Source: Kocuria marina (GTDB taxonomy: Bacteria; Actinomycetota; Actinomycetes; Actinomycetales; Micrococcaceae). Taken from it: a stretch of 64,000 nt of DNA. Below, piece after piece: positions 8,777-16,611 of the stretch. Position 1 is the stretch's first letter, and the number at the start of each line of letters is the position of its first letter. The translations under genes and the position numbers were made by a program. Location of the stretch: assembly GCA_014652975.1 (NCBI GenBank), contig BMZV01000001.1, positions 124,001-188,000 on the forward strand. Direction: 5' to 3'. The notes under the pieces were generated by a model that was not told the origin of the DNA, did not search any database, and saw only the letters and a list, made by a program, of their open reading frames with translations.

Positions 8777-9994
8777 CTACTGGTGGTACCCGGAGAGGAA
8801 CTCGCCCAAGCGGTCCAGCGCGGTGTCCAGCATGTCCACCGCGGGCAGCGTGACCAGGCGGAAGTGGTCCGGCTTGCCCCAGTTGAACGCGGTGCCGTGG
8901 CTGAGCAGGATCTTCTGTTCCTTGAGCAGGTCCAGGGCGAACCGCTCGTCGTCCACGATCCCGAACTTCTCCACGTCCAGCTTGGGGAAGAGGTAGAGCG
9001 CACCGCGGGCCTGCTCGCACGTGATGCCGTCGATCTCGTTGAGCTTGCGGTGGGCGATGTCCCGCTGGGCCTTGAGCCGCCCGCCGGGGAGGATGAGGTC
9101 GTTGATCGACTGGTATCCACCCAGGGCCGTCTGGATCGCGTGCTGAGCGGGCACGTTGGCGCACATACGCATGTTGGCGAGCAGCTTGATGCCCTCCAGG
9201 TACGATTCCGCCCGCCAGTTAGGCCCGGTAATCGCGAGCCACCCGGAGCGGTAGCCGGCCACCCGGTAGGCCTTGGACAGCCCCGAGAACGTCAGGCACA
9301 GCACGTCCTCACCGGTGAGGGACGCGGTGTTGATCATCTCCGCACCGTCGTAGGTGATCTTCTCGTAGATCTCGTCCGAGAACAGGATCAGATCGTGCTC
9401 CTTGGCCAGGTCCACGATCTTCTGCAGGGTCTCACGTGAGTAGACCGCGCCCGTGGGGTTGTTGGGGTTGATGATCACGATGCCCTTGGTGCGCGAGGTG
9501 ATCTTGGACGCCATGTCCTCGAGGTCCGGGTTCCAGCCGTTCTCCTCGTCGCACGTGTAATGCACGGGCGTCCCACCGGACAGTGCCACGGACGCCGTCC
9601 ACAGCGGGTAGTCCGGCGAGGGGATCAGAATCTCGTCGCCGGGATTGCACAGTGCTTGCAGGGTCATGGTGATCAGCTCGGAGACACCGTTGCCCAGGTA
9701 GACGTCGTCTGTGTCCAGGTTCATGATCCCGCGCGTCTGGTAGTACTGCACCACCGCGGTGCGCGCGGAGTAGATGCCCCGGGAGTCCGAGTAGCCCTGC
9801 GCGTTCGGCAGGTTCTTAATCATGTCCACGAGGATGGCGTCCGGTGCCTCGAAGCCGAAGGGTGCGGGGTTGCCGATGTTCAGGCGCAGGATGCGCTGAC
9901 CCGCGGCCTCCATCTTCTCCGCCTGCTCGAGCACGGGCCCGCGGATGTCGTAGAGGACGTTCTTCAGTTTGTCGGACTGTTTCACCTTAGCCAT
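8777..9994 (-). CDS. PLP-dependent aminotransferase (alanine/AlaT type)
   Basis: Fold-type I aminotransferase of 405 aa. It closely follows the mycobacterial Rv0337c type as I remember it (KLKNVLYDIRGPVLEQAEKM, LRLNIGNPAPFGFEAPD). That group interconverts alanine or related amino acids with 2-oxoglutarate. The PLP lysine lies in SGLSKAYRVAGYRSGW; YLGNGVSELITMTLQA, NPNNPTGAVYS and SDEIYEKI are also conserved. Start ATG 9994 fits the family N-terminus and has TATGGT six bases upstream, so it is probably leaderless. An extra 40 in-frame upstream codons are not family sequence. Substrate choice (Ala, Asp or Val) is not settled by sequence. Confidence 0.92.
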   Translation of the reverse strand: MAKVKQSDKLKNVLYDIRGPVLEQAEKMEAAGQRILRLNIGNPAPFGFEAPDAILVDMIKNLPNAQGYSDSRGIYSARTAVVQYYQTRGIMNLDTDDVYLGNGVSELITMTLQALCNPGDEILIPSPDYPLWTASVALSGGTPVHYTCDEENGWNPDLEDMASKITSRTKGIVIINPNNPTGAVYSRETLQKIVDLAKEHDLILFSDEIYEKITYDGAEMINTASLTGEDVLCLTFSGLSKAYRVAGYRSGWLAITGPNWRAESYLEGIKLLANMRMCANVPAQHAIQTALGGYQSINDLILPGGRLKAQRDIAHRKLNEIDGITCEQARGALYLFPKLDVEKFGIVDDERFALDLLKEQKILLSHGTAFNWGKPDHFRLVTLPAVDMLDTALDRLGEFLSGYHQ

Positions 9995-10115
9995 GGGGTC
10001 ACCATACTCGGCGCCTCCGCCCCGATTCGGTCGGCGCGCGGCGGTGTCCCGCGGCTCAGGGGCCCACGACGTCGCTCGCTGCCTCCCGTCGCACGTCAGC
10101 GCTTCTCGGATCACG

Positions 10116-11174
10116 TCAGCGCGGCTGCTCGCGCAGGAACGTGGCCGTCTGTTCGGGGCTCATCGCGGGATCGGACCCTCCCGCGAGCCGGGTGATGGTC
10201 GTGAGGTCCTCCGACGTGAGATCTGCCGAGACCGCGTTCGCCGAGGCCACCGCCCGGTCGTCCATGCCCTCGGAGCTGAGCACCACCGCGCGCTCCGGGC
10301 GGAACAGTCGGTTCGGGTCGTCCAGTTCCACGAGCCCGTCGTCGTCGATCGCGGGTTCGGAGGAACGCAGCACCGCGGCCTGCACCTCGTCGTTCAGCAG
10401 CGCATTCACGAGCTCACCGGTGGTAGCGAACTCCGGCACGGCCTTGGGCGCACAGTCGTAATACGCCTTCAGCCCGCGCTCTCCCTGGGCGCTGTCCGCG
10501 TAGCCCCGGGCCATCCCCACGGCCATCTCGGGGCAGTGCTCCCCGATCGTGTTCAGGCCCCCCAGGTTGTACTGCGCGTTCGTCGCGGCCGTGACCACCA
10601 CGCGGTCCGTACGTTGCGCGGACGACGAATCGAGTACGGTCAGCCCGCGCGGCAGTGCCCCGGGCAGGGCGCGGTACACGTCGTCGTCGGACGGCCCGGT
10701 CTCCCCCGTGATGCCGAGCAACTGCCCGAGCGAGTCCAGCAGCCCGCGCGGGGTGTCCGTGTCCCGGGCGGGGGAACGCGTGGACGAGGGGCTCACACTC
10801 GGTTGCGGCGAGGCCGGCCGCTCGTTCTGCCGCGCGTACACGTACAAATCACCGGTGAAGTCGGGGACCATGGTCGCGCGGCCGGCCTGCAGTGCGTCCA
10901 CGATCTGTTCGCGCGTGGTCCCCACGTCCACCACGCTCGCGGTGATCCCGTCCGCGGCCAGCCGCTGTTGATACAGGTGCGCCAGCACGCGGGTCTGCAG
11001 GTCCACACCGGTCGCGATCTTCACGGTGGACTCCCCCGTGGCGTTCGACGACGCCGCCTGGCTCGCCGTCCCCGTGTCCGGCCCGCCGGTCCCGCCGCCC
11101 GCGCCGCACGCGCTCAGCAGGAGGGCGCCGCTCGCGAGCGCGGCGACGGCGCGCAGCCGCACCCCGTGACTCAC
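10116..11174 (-). CDS. Osmoprotectant/glycine-betaine-type substrate-binding lipoprotein (orphan)
   Basis: Secreted lipoprotein of 352 aa: signal VSHGVRLRAVAALASGALL, then the lipobox LLSAC with the lipidated Cys near residue 23. The mature part resembles OpuC/OsmF-type binding proteins (PF04069): IATGVDLQTRVLAHLYQQ, VPDFTGDLYVY, and a C-terminal LTSEDLTTITRLAGG. A Ser/Pro/Thr-rich insertion sits near residues 120-150. The GTG start overlaps the Nudix stop by 4 bp. No permease or ATPase lies nearby, so it must use components encoded elsewhere or have another role. The family call is good; the ligand is inferred. Confidence 0.75.
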   Translation of the reverse strand: MSHGVRLRAVAALASGALLLSACGAGGGTGGPDTGTASQAASSNATGESTVKIATGVDLQTRVLAHLYQQRLAADGITASVVDVGTTREQIVDALQAGRATMVPDFTGDLYVYARQNERPASPQPSVSPSSTRSPARDTDTPRGLLDSLGQLLGITGETGPSDDDVYRALPGALPRGLTVLDSSSAQRTDRVVVTAATNAQYNLGGLNTIGEHCPEMAVGMARGYADSAQGERGLKAYYDCAPKAVPEFATTGELVNALLNDEVQAAVLRSSEPAIDDDGLVELDDPNRLFRPERAVVLSSEGMDDRAVASANAVSADLTSEDLTTITRLAGGSDPAMSPEQTATFLREQPR

Positions 11175-11689
11175 CGGTCCCGGCCGGGCTCGGTGGCCAC
11201 GTCCTGCTCGGGGATGTCCTCGGGTGGGGTGTCCGGGTCCGCGACGGCGCTCGTGAGCCCGGAGAGTCGCAGGCCCTGGTCCACGAGGTCCAGGCGCTTG
11301 AGGGAGTCGATGCGTGCGATCGGGAACCACGCGGCGTCGTCGGACGAACCATTCTCCTCGACCGCCAGCTCACCGCCCGTGACGTGGGCGGTGTACAGGA
11401 CGCGGCACGCGTGATTGCCGCGGGGCTGACCGTCCAGGCGCTGCTCGGGGGTCATCCAGTAGCTGTGCACGCCCACCAGGCCATCCGATTCCACGTGGAA
11501 ACCGGTCTCCTCGAAGACCTCCCGGATCATGGTCTGCTCCGGTTGCTCCCCCGGTTCCATGCCGCCGCCGGGAAGGGTCCACGCGCCGTCGAACCCCGGG
11601 TGACGGGGGTTCCAGTGCGTCAACAGCACGTGCTCGTCGCGGGTGATCAGGGCATAGGCGCCCACGCGGGAATCGAACGGCTTGCTCAT
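11171..11689 (-). CDS. Nudix hydrolase
   Basis: Protein of 172 aa with a complete Nudix box: GGGMEPGEQ followed by REVFEETGF, giving the GX5EX7REUXEEXGU pattern that binds Mg2+. It hydrolyses a nucleoside-diphosphate-linked compound, but the substrate cannot be told. The C-terminal tail of about 25 residues is acidic and Pro-rich. Start ATG 11689 has TAGACT seven bases upstream and no ribosome site, so it is probably leaderless. It overlaps the downstream lipoprotein gene by 4 bp. Confidence 0.93.
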   Translation of the reverse strand: MSKPFDSRVGAYALITRDEHVLLTHWNPRHPGFDGAWTLPGGGMEPGEQPEQTMIREVFEETGFHVESDGLVGVHSYWMTPEQRLDGQPRGNHACRVLYTAHVTGGELAVEENGSSDDAAWFPIARIDSLKRLDLVDQGLRLSGLTSAVADPDTPPEDIPEQDVATEPGRDR

Positions 11690-11809
11690 GAGCGCCAGTC
11701 TACTGACGCGTTCCGGGTGACCCCTGACAGCGGACCGGTTTCCCCGGGGCGGTACGGGCGCGGCAGGGTGCGGTCGGTGCGACGCGCGGGCGGGGCCCAT
11801 AATGTCCGG

Positions 11810-12847
11810 GTGAGCATCGTGGAGAACGCCATTTACCGCAACGGGCGCAGGGTCGAGTCGCCCCGGTCCCTCGAGGAGACGTACGACCTGCTGCAGCGGA
11901 TGCTGGAGCATCCCGGGGAGCCCTCCGCGTCCGAGAGCGGGGACACGGTCGTGGCGTGGATCGGGCTGTACCGGCCCGATTCGCACGAAACCCGCTCGCT
12001 CGCCGAGCACTTCCACCTGCACGAGCTCGCGGTCGAGGACACCGTCCAGGCGCACCAGCGCCCCAAGATGGAACGCTACGGCGAGACGCTGTTCACCGTG
12101 ATCCGCCCGGCGGTCTACCAGGACGCGACCGAGACCGTGGAGATCGGTGAGATCCACATCTTCACCGGACCCCATTTCGTGATCACCATCCGTCACTCCG
12201 AGTCCAGCGGCGTGGGGCGGGTGCGTAAGCGGGTCGAGGAGGACCGGGAGCTGTTGTGCTTCGGTCCGGACGGCGTGCTGTACGCGTTGCTGGACCAGAT
12301 CGTGGACGACTACTTCCCCGTGCTCGACGGTCTCGAGAACGACATCGACGAGATCGAGGACGCGTTGTTCGCCGGGCAACCGAACGTCTCGCAACGGATC
12401 TACGAGCTCGCCCGGGAGATCAACGACTTCCACCGCGGGGTGGCCCCGCTCAGCAACGTGATGCAGCGTTACTTCACGGGCTTCACCAAGTACGGTACGC
12501 ACGAGGAACTGCAGCACCGGTTGCGTGACGTGCTGGATCACGTGATCCAGGTCAGCGGGAAGCTCGAATCCATGCGGGCCTCGCTCACCGACGCCATGAG
12601 CGTGGATTCCACCCTCACCACGGCGCGGCAGAACGAGGCCGCCATGCAGCAGAACGAACAGATGAAGAAGATCTCCTCGTGGGCGGCGATCCTCTTCGCG
12701 CCGTCCATCGTGGGCTCGATCTACGGCATGAACTTCACCCACATGCCCGAGCTCGACTGGCGCCTGGGTTACCCCATGTCCCTGGGCCTCATGCTGCTCG
12801 TGGCCGTGGTGCTCTACGCGGTATTCAAGGTCAAGAACTGGTTGTGA
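11810..12847 (+). CDS. corA: CorA-type magnesium/cobalt transporter
   Basis: CorA family channel (345 aa): a large cytoplasmic domain (1-280) and two C-terminal membrane helices with the YGMNF signature between them (GMN filter loop, then FTHMPELDW). The conserved ENDIDEIED and long helix regions are present. The start is GTG 11810 (VSIVENAIYRNGRRV), with CATAAT six bases upstream and no ribosome site, so probably leaderless. A longer upstream open frame overlaps the divergent Nudix gene and is not family sequence. Confidence 0.95.
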   Translation: MSIVENAIYRNGRRVESPRSLEETYDLLQRMLEHPGEPSASESGDTVVAWIGLYRPDSHETRSLAEHFHLHELAVEDTVQAHQRPKMERYGETLFTVIRPAVYQDATETVEIGEIHIFTGPHFVITIRHSESSGVGRVRKRVEEDRELLCFGPDGVLYALLDQIVDDYFPVLDGLENDIDEIEDALFAGQPNVSQRIYELAREINDFHRGVAPLSNVMQRYFTGFTKYGTHEELQHRLRDVLDHVIQVSGKLESMRASLTDAMSVDSTLTTARQNEAAMQQNEQMKKISSWAAILFAPSIVGSIYGMNFTHMPELDWRLGYPMSLGLMLLVAVVLYAVFKVKNWL

Positions 12848-13017
12848 GGCGCGCAACGCGTCGGTTCGCTGGGGCGCGGACGGGCCGCACGGTGGGACGG
12901 TCCGGGGGCGACGTCGGCGGGTGACGTCCGCGGGCGACGTGGTCCGGCGGCCCTCTCGGAGGCCGCTCCCGCTCCGCGTTGAGCGGGCACGCATCCCGGG
13001 CCATTACCCTGGCGGGG
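12848..13017. other. corA-mscS intergenic region with hairpins
   Basis: No gene is seen. CCCGCTC at 12968-12974 pairs with GAGCGGG at 12981-12987 (7 bp, 6-nt loop), preceded by a second GC-rich imperfect stem (GCGGCC...GGCCGC). These could end corA transcription. TACCCT lies seven bases before the mscS ATG and may be its -10 box. Confidence 0.4.
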
Positions 13018-14094
13018 ATGGACAACTGGGAATTCTGGCTCGACAAACCGTTCCGCCTGGTGCTCGTGTTGCTGGGCGCCGTGGTGGTCTCCGCGCTCGT
13101 GCGCCTGCTGATCCGCAAGATCACCCGGGGGATTGCACGCGGCACCCAATCGCGGATCATCAAGCGCTTTGACCACGGCCAGGCCCGCTGGGTGCAGGAC
13201 GCGGGGCTGGCATCCGAACGCCAGAGCCTGCGGGCCAGGACCATCGGGGCGGTGCTCTCGTCCGTGTCCACCGTGGCGGTGTGGGCGATCGCGATCCTCA
13301 TGATCATCTCGGAACTCGGGTACAACATCGGGCCGGTGCTCGCCTCCGCGGGCATCGCGGGCGTGGCGCTGTCCTTCGGTGCGCAGTCCCTGGTCAAAGA
13401 CTACCTCTCCGGGATCTTCATGGTCGCGGAGGACCAATTGGGCATCGGTGACTCCGTGGATCTCGGTGAGGCCGTGGGCACCGTGGAGAACGTGGGGTTG
13501 CGCGTGACCCAGGTCCGGGACGTGAAGGGCACCCTGTGGCACGTGCGCAATGGCGAGATCCTGCGCGTGGGCAATCAGTCCCAGGGCTGGGCCCGCTGTG
13601 TCCTGGACATCCCCGTCCCCTACGACACCAACATCGACCTGATCGCGGACATGATCGAACACGAAGCCCGGCTCGTGCGTGACGATCCGGACGTGGGTCC
13701 CAGCATCGTCGCGGACCCCGAGGTGTGGGGTGTGGAGAACATCTCGGGTGAGAGCATCACGATCCGGTTGGCCGTCAAGACCGCTCCCCTCGAGCAGTGG
13801 GACGTGGCCCGCGTGATGCGGGTGCGGATCAAAAAAATGCTCGACCGGGACGGGCTGCGCATCCCGCTGACCAACCAGGTCACAGTGCGCACGGGGGCCG
13901 AGCCCGAGACACAGGGAGAAGCACCCACCACGTCCTTCCCCGTGCCGCGTGTGCCTACGACCGGCAAGCTGCGCACCACCCCGGTGCGCCCCGAACCCGT
14001 GGACGTGGACAGCCACACCCCGGACGGCCGCACCCCCAGCCGCGACGAGTCCGGCGAGGGAACCACGTCCGCGGAACGCCGCGGGGACGGCTGA
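13018..14094 (+). CDS. mscS: Small-conductance mechanosensitive channel, MscS family
   Basis: MscS-type osmotic release channel (358 aa). Two N-terminal membrane helices (FRLVLVLLGAVVVSALVRLL; AVLSSVSTVAVWAIAILMII) precede the pore helix, seen as Gly/Ala-rich VLASAGIAGVALSFGAQSLV, then the beta domain (DSVDLGEAVGTVENVGLRVT). The C-terminal 60 residues are polar, Pro/Asp/Arg-rich and probably disordered. ATG 13018 has a weak GGCGGGG site and a possible TACCCT -10 box. Placement next to corA suggests a shared ion or osmotic role. It converges on the next gene with only 10 bp between stops. Confidence 0.94.
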   Translation: MDNWEFWLDKPFRLVLVLLGAVVVSALVRLLIRKITRGIARGTQSRIIKRFDHGQARWVQDAGLASERQSLRARTIGAVLSSVSTVAVWAIAILMIISELGYNIGPVLASAGIAGVALSFGAQSLVKDYLSGIFMVAEDQLGIGDSVDLGEAVGTVENVGLRVTQVRDVKGTLWHVRNGEILRVGNQSQGWARCVLDIPVPYDTNIDLIADMIEHEARLVRDDPDVGPSIVADPEVWGVENISGESITIRLAVKTAPLEQWDVARVMRVRIKKMLDRDGLRIPLTNQVTVRTGAEPETQGEAPTTSFPVPRVPTTGKLRTTPVRPEPVDVDSHTPDGRTPSRDESGEGTTSAERRGDG

Positions 14095-14104
14095 GCGCGG
14101 GCCG

Positions 14105-14872
14105 TCAGCTCCGCTTCCGGCGGACTCCCCCACCCCGGGAGGGCCGCCCGCGTCCCGGCTTCGCTGCGCTACGCTTCCCCGCCGATGACGCCGCTCGCCT
14201 GTCCCTGTCACGGGCCCCATCCTTGGTGCGGCCGCCGTCTCGCGGCGCTTCCCTGCCACTGGACTCCTTACGGCCACGCACGATCCCCACGAACCGCTGC
14301 ACCGTGTCCTCGCCCTCGTCATCCAGGCCGCGAGGCCACACGAGGACCACGGGAACGGTGGGGGCGTCCGTGAGTTCTCTAAAGGTCACGTCCTTGCGGG
14401 CATGCAGGCGCGCCACGGACATCGGCAGCACCACGGGGCCCACGCCGGCGGCGGCGAGTTCGACGGCCATGGCGGCGTCGTCGATGTCGGCGTGCGCTTG
14501 CGGGGTGGACTCCTCGGTGAGCTGCGCGAGGGTGAGGGAGTCAAGGACGGTCAAAAGGTCGTCGGTGCTCAGCACCGCCACCTGCAGCTCGTCGTACAGG
14601 TGCACCGCATTGTGGGTGACCCGCAGGTCCTCGAGCGAAGGATCCCCCGGCGCCCAGCCGAGCCGCACGAAACACGCAGTGACGGCGGCGTCGTGGAGCG
14701 CCGAGCGCCATTCCGCGGCCGGGACCAGGACGTCCCGCAGCTCGGGGCGCATCCTGCGCTCGCGCCACCGGCCGAACCACTTGCCGGGCATGACACCGGG
14801 GACGTACCCCACGGTGAACGCGCCCGGCTCCGCGGGCTCAGAGGGGGGTGTCGGGGTGTCCGCTGCGGTCAT
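14105..14872 (-). CDS. LysR-type substrate-binding domain protein lacking an HTH
   Basis: Protein of 255 aa that resembles only the effector-binding half of LysR regulators (FTVGYVPGVMPGKWFGRW, LDSLTLAQLTEE, AAGVGPVVLPMSVARLH). No winged HTH is present in the gene or upstream, so it probably does not bind DNA in the LysR way. The C-terminal 50 residues are very rich in Arg, Lys, Gly and Ser, a possible nucleic-acid-binding tail. TAGGGT lies six bases before the ATG. Such HTH-less proteins recur in Micrococcaceae; their role is unknown to me. Confidence 0.75.
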   Translation of the reverse strand: MTAADTPTPPSEPAEPGAFTVGYVPGVMPGKWFGRWRERRMRPELRDVLVPAAEWRSALHDAAVTACFVRLGWAPGDPSLEDLRVTHNAVHLYDELQVAVLSTDDLLTVLDSLTLAQLTEESTPQAHADIDDAAMAVELAAAGVGPVVLPMSVARLHARKDVTFRELTDAPTVPVVLVWPRGLDDEGEDTVQRFVGIVRGRKESSGREAPRDGGRTKDGARDRDRRAASSAGKRSAAKPGRGRPSRGGGVRRKRS

Positions 14873-14998
14873 GCTCCCACCCTAAGTGCACCCGTGCGTG
14901 CGCCATGTCCGGGCCTGTCCGAGCTGGGCGTGCAGGCCCATCCGAGCGATACGTACGGCTTCGTGGCGCACGGATGTGCGAAAACCGGCGCGGAGGGC

Positions 14999-15004
14999 TA
15001 GAGT
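14999..15004 (+). promoter_or_regulatory. Probable -10 box of tRNA-Ala
   Basis: TAGAGT matches TAnnnT and lies 14 nt before the first tRNA base. No convincing -35 element is seen. Confidence 0.5.
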
Positions 15005-15018
15005 GTTCCCTGTTGTTC

Positions 15019-15091
15019 GGGGCTTTAGCTCAGTTGGTAGAGCGTTTCGTTCGCAATGAAAAGGTCAGGGGTTCGATTCCCCTAAGCTCCA
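15019..15091 (+). tRNA. alaV: tRNA-Ala (anticodon CGC)
   Basis: A 73-nt cloverleaf with all four stems. Acceptor stem GGGGCTT/AAGCTCC includes the G3-T70 wobble that identifies alanine tRNAs. The anticodon loop TTCGCAA gives CGC, reading GCG. The T arm is AGGGG TTCGATT CCCCT. The 3' CCA is not encoded (ACA follows). The gene symbol is only a placeholder. Confidence 0.97.
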
Positions 15092-15101
15092 CATTTTTCT
15101 C

Positions 15102-15131
15102 AGATCCCGTGTCCGGAAGGGCACGGGATCT
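15102..15131 (+). terminator. Rho-independent terminator of tRNA-Ala
   Basis: AGATCCCGTG at 15102-15111 pairs perfectly with CACGGGATCT at 15122-15131 (10 bp, 10-nt loop), followed by TT. A short T run (ATTTTTCT) also precedes the stem. Confidence 0.75.
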
Positions 15132-15194
15132 TTGCTGTCCGCGCGCCGCGCTCCCGATCGATGGAGTCGGGAGCGCGGCCGCCGGACCGTCGCG

Positions 15195-15247
15195 AACATC
15201 TGTGCCCCGTGAAGACATGCGATTCGCCAAGGACATGTCTTTTCGGG
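15195..15247 (+). repeat. 53-nt dispersed palindromic repeat, copy A
   Basis: Begins AACATCTGTG, then C, then CCCG, and ends TTTTCGGG, exactly as copy B at 23286-23338. The interior forms a hairpin: AAGACATG 15212-15219 with CATGTCTT 15234-15241. The inverted repeat extends imperfectly outward to 15202 and 15251. It lies between the tRNA terminator and a DUF2200 remnant gene. Confidence 0.65.
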
Positions 15248-15290
15248 ACACACGTGCATCGCCACCCATTGCCCCCGGCAGAAGGGCCCC

Positions 15291-15512
15291 ATGCCCCAGC
15301 ACCGCAGCTACACGACGAGCGTCGCCAGCGTGTGCCCGCACTACGTGACCAAGGCGGGGAAGAAGAGCCGCACCAAGGACGAGGTGGACCAGATCATCTG
15401 CTGGCTCACCGGATACTCCCCCGAGCAGCTGCGGAGCCAGCTCGAAAACGACGTCGATTTCCAGACCTCCTTCACCGACGCCCCTGCCATGGAGAAGATC
15501 CTCCGAGGCTGA
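15291..15512 (+). CDS. DUF2200-family protein with internal deletion
   Basis: Short protein (73 aa) that starts like DUF2200 proteins (YTTSVASVCPHYVTKAGKK, TKDEVDQIICWLTGYS). It then jumps from FTDAP straight to the family's C-terminal AMEKILRG. From memory, full members are near 115 aa and carry about 40 further residues (the GVVCGVRVEEIEDP region) between these points. The frame is kept, so this looks like an in-frame internal deletion rather than a stop. A ribosome site (AGAAGGG) precedes ATG 15291. The family has no known function; this copy is probably non-functional. pcp starts 28 bp downstream. Confidence 0.7.
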   Translation: MPQHRSYTTSVASVCPHYVTKAGKKSRTKDEVDQIICWLTGYSPEQLRSQLENDVDFQTSFTDAPAMEKILRG

Positions 15513-15539
15513 CCCGCCGCGCGCGGATACTGTGAGCCC

Positions 15540-16181
15540 ATGAAGATCCTCGTGACCGGCTTCGAGCCCTTCGGTGGAGAGACGGAGAACGCGAGCGGCG
15601 TCGCCGTCGACATGCTCCGCGAGTTCGCGCCGAGCGACGGCGTATGCATCGCCACGGCGATCCTCCCCGTCACGTGGTCCGGCGCGGGTCCCGCGCTGCT
15701 GCGGGCCGTCGAGGAACACCGGCCCGACGCCGTCGTGGCCGTGGGTGAAGCGGGCGGCCGAACGGCCGTCACCCCTGAGCGGTGGGCCAGGAACCTGGGG
15801 CACGGGCGCATCCCGGACAACGACGGCGGGGTCCGCGGCGCCGCTCCCCTGGCCGAGGGCCCCGAGCGCCTCGAGTCCCGCATTGACCCTTCCGCGCTCG
15901 CCCATGCCGTCCGGGACGCGGGCATCCCGGCCGAGGTCTCCGACGACGCAGGCGCTTTCCTGTGCAACGCCGTCTTCTGGACCGCACTGCACCGCACGGA
16001 TCTGCCCGCCGCGTTCATCCACGTACCCGCGGTCAGGTCGAGAGGATCAGCGGGGATCGGTGCCGAGACCGACCCGGATCACACCCCCGCGGATTCAGCG
16101 CTGAGTTTCGATGACCTCGCACACGCGCTGGCGGCCGCTGTCCACGCCGTCGCCCTCGAGTCAGGATCGCAGTCGGCCTGA
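15540..16181 (+). CDS. pcp: Pyrrolidone-carboxylate peptidase (pyroglutamyl peptidase I)
   Basis: Cysteine peptidase (C15) removing N-terminal pyroglutamate, cytoplasmic, 213 aa (normal). The start MKILVTGFEPFGGETENAS is diagnostic. The catalytic Glu lies in VGEAGGR, the Cys in AGAFLCNAVFW and the His in AFIHVP. TACTGT six bases before the ATG suggests leaderless transcription. It is followed by pseudogene debris, so it is the last intact gene of this stretch. Confidence 0.95.
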   Translation: MKILVTGFEPFGGETENASGVAVDMLREFAPSDGVCIATAILPVTWSGAGPALLRAVEEHRPDAVVAVGEAGGRTAVTPERWARNLGHGRIPDNDGGVRGAAPLAEGPERLESRIDPSALAHAVRDAGIPAEVSDDAGAFLCNAVFWTALHRTDLPAAFIHVPAVRSRGSAGIGAETDPDHTPADSALSFDDLAHALAAAVHAVALESGSQSA

Positions 16182-16220
16182 CCAGCCCCGGTAGGCCGGA
16201 TCCACGCCACGGCCCCGAAA

Positions 16221-16530
16221 GGAGCTCAGCAGGGTTTTCGCATCACGTCCCGCAGCCACCGCGTTCCTTGTGTCCGGCCTTTTCCTTCTGACCTCGTGCA
16301 ACGGCGACCGGACGTCCGAGCCGACCCGAGCGAAACGGCGGCGGCGTCGTCGTTGGGTAAGCCCCGGACCGTGACCGAAAACTTGGACGCGCCGTGGCCC
16401 GTTGCCTTCCACGGGGGCACTCCCCTGGTCAGCGAGCGCGACTCAGCCAGGATTCTGGAGCTCGACGACGCCGGGCAGGCTCGCGGGGTGGGCGTCGTTC
16501 GCGGCGTCGTACCGCAGCACGGATGTATCC
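16221..16530 (+). pseudogene. Truncated glucose/sorbosone dehydrogenase-type lipoprotein
   Basis: Remnant in two frames. Frame one has a ribosome site GGAG at 16221, then AGG at 16231 where a start codon should be, a hydrophobic signal (ATAFLVSGLFLLTSC) and a lipobox Cys at 16297. After about 16325 the similarity moves to another frame (about 16335-16510) reading VTENLDAPWPVAFHGG, TPLVSERDSARILELDDAG. That is the first strand pair of PQQ-type sugar dehydrogenases (family pattern: Leu-x-x-PW, LVSERD). The rest is gone before arsR. So: start loss, frameshift and 3' truncation. Confidence 0.7.
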
Positions 16531-16596
16531 GGCGTGGTCATGTCGCGGCGGCCAGGGCGACACATCGTCCCACGCTTTCCCGCATGCGGCGTGGAA

Positions 16597-16607
16597 CGAT
16601 ATCATCG
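16597..16607. promoter_or_regulatory. Possible ArsR operator and -10 box
   Basis: CGAT-ATC-ATCG is a small perfect inverted repeat ending four bases before the arsR ATG. The overlapping TATCAT lies six bases before the ATG and fits a leaderless -10 box, so a repressor bound here would block initiation. Operator role is inferred. Confidence 0.45.
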
Positions 16608-16611
16608 CTCC

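Noticed and set aside
15030-16022. Minus-strand open frame of 330 codons ending GIEPLTFSLRTKRSTN
   Set aside because: The C-terminal peptide is the classic mistranslation of a tRNA gene. It crosses tRNA-Ala(CGC) and runs antisense to pcp and the DUF2200 gene.
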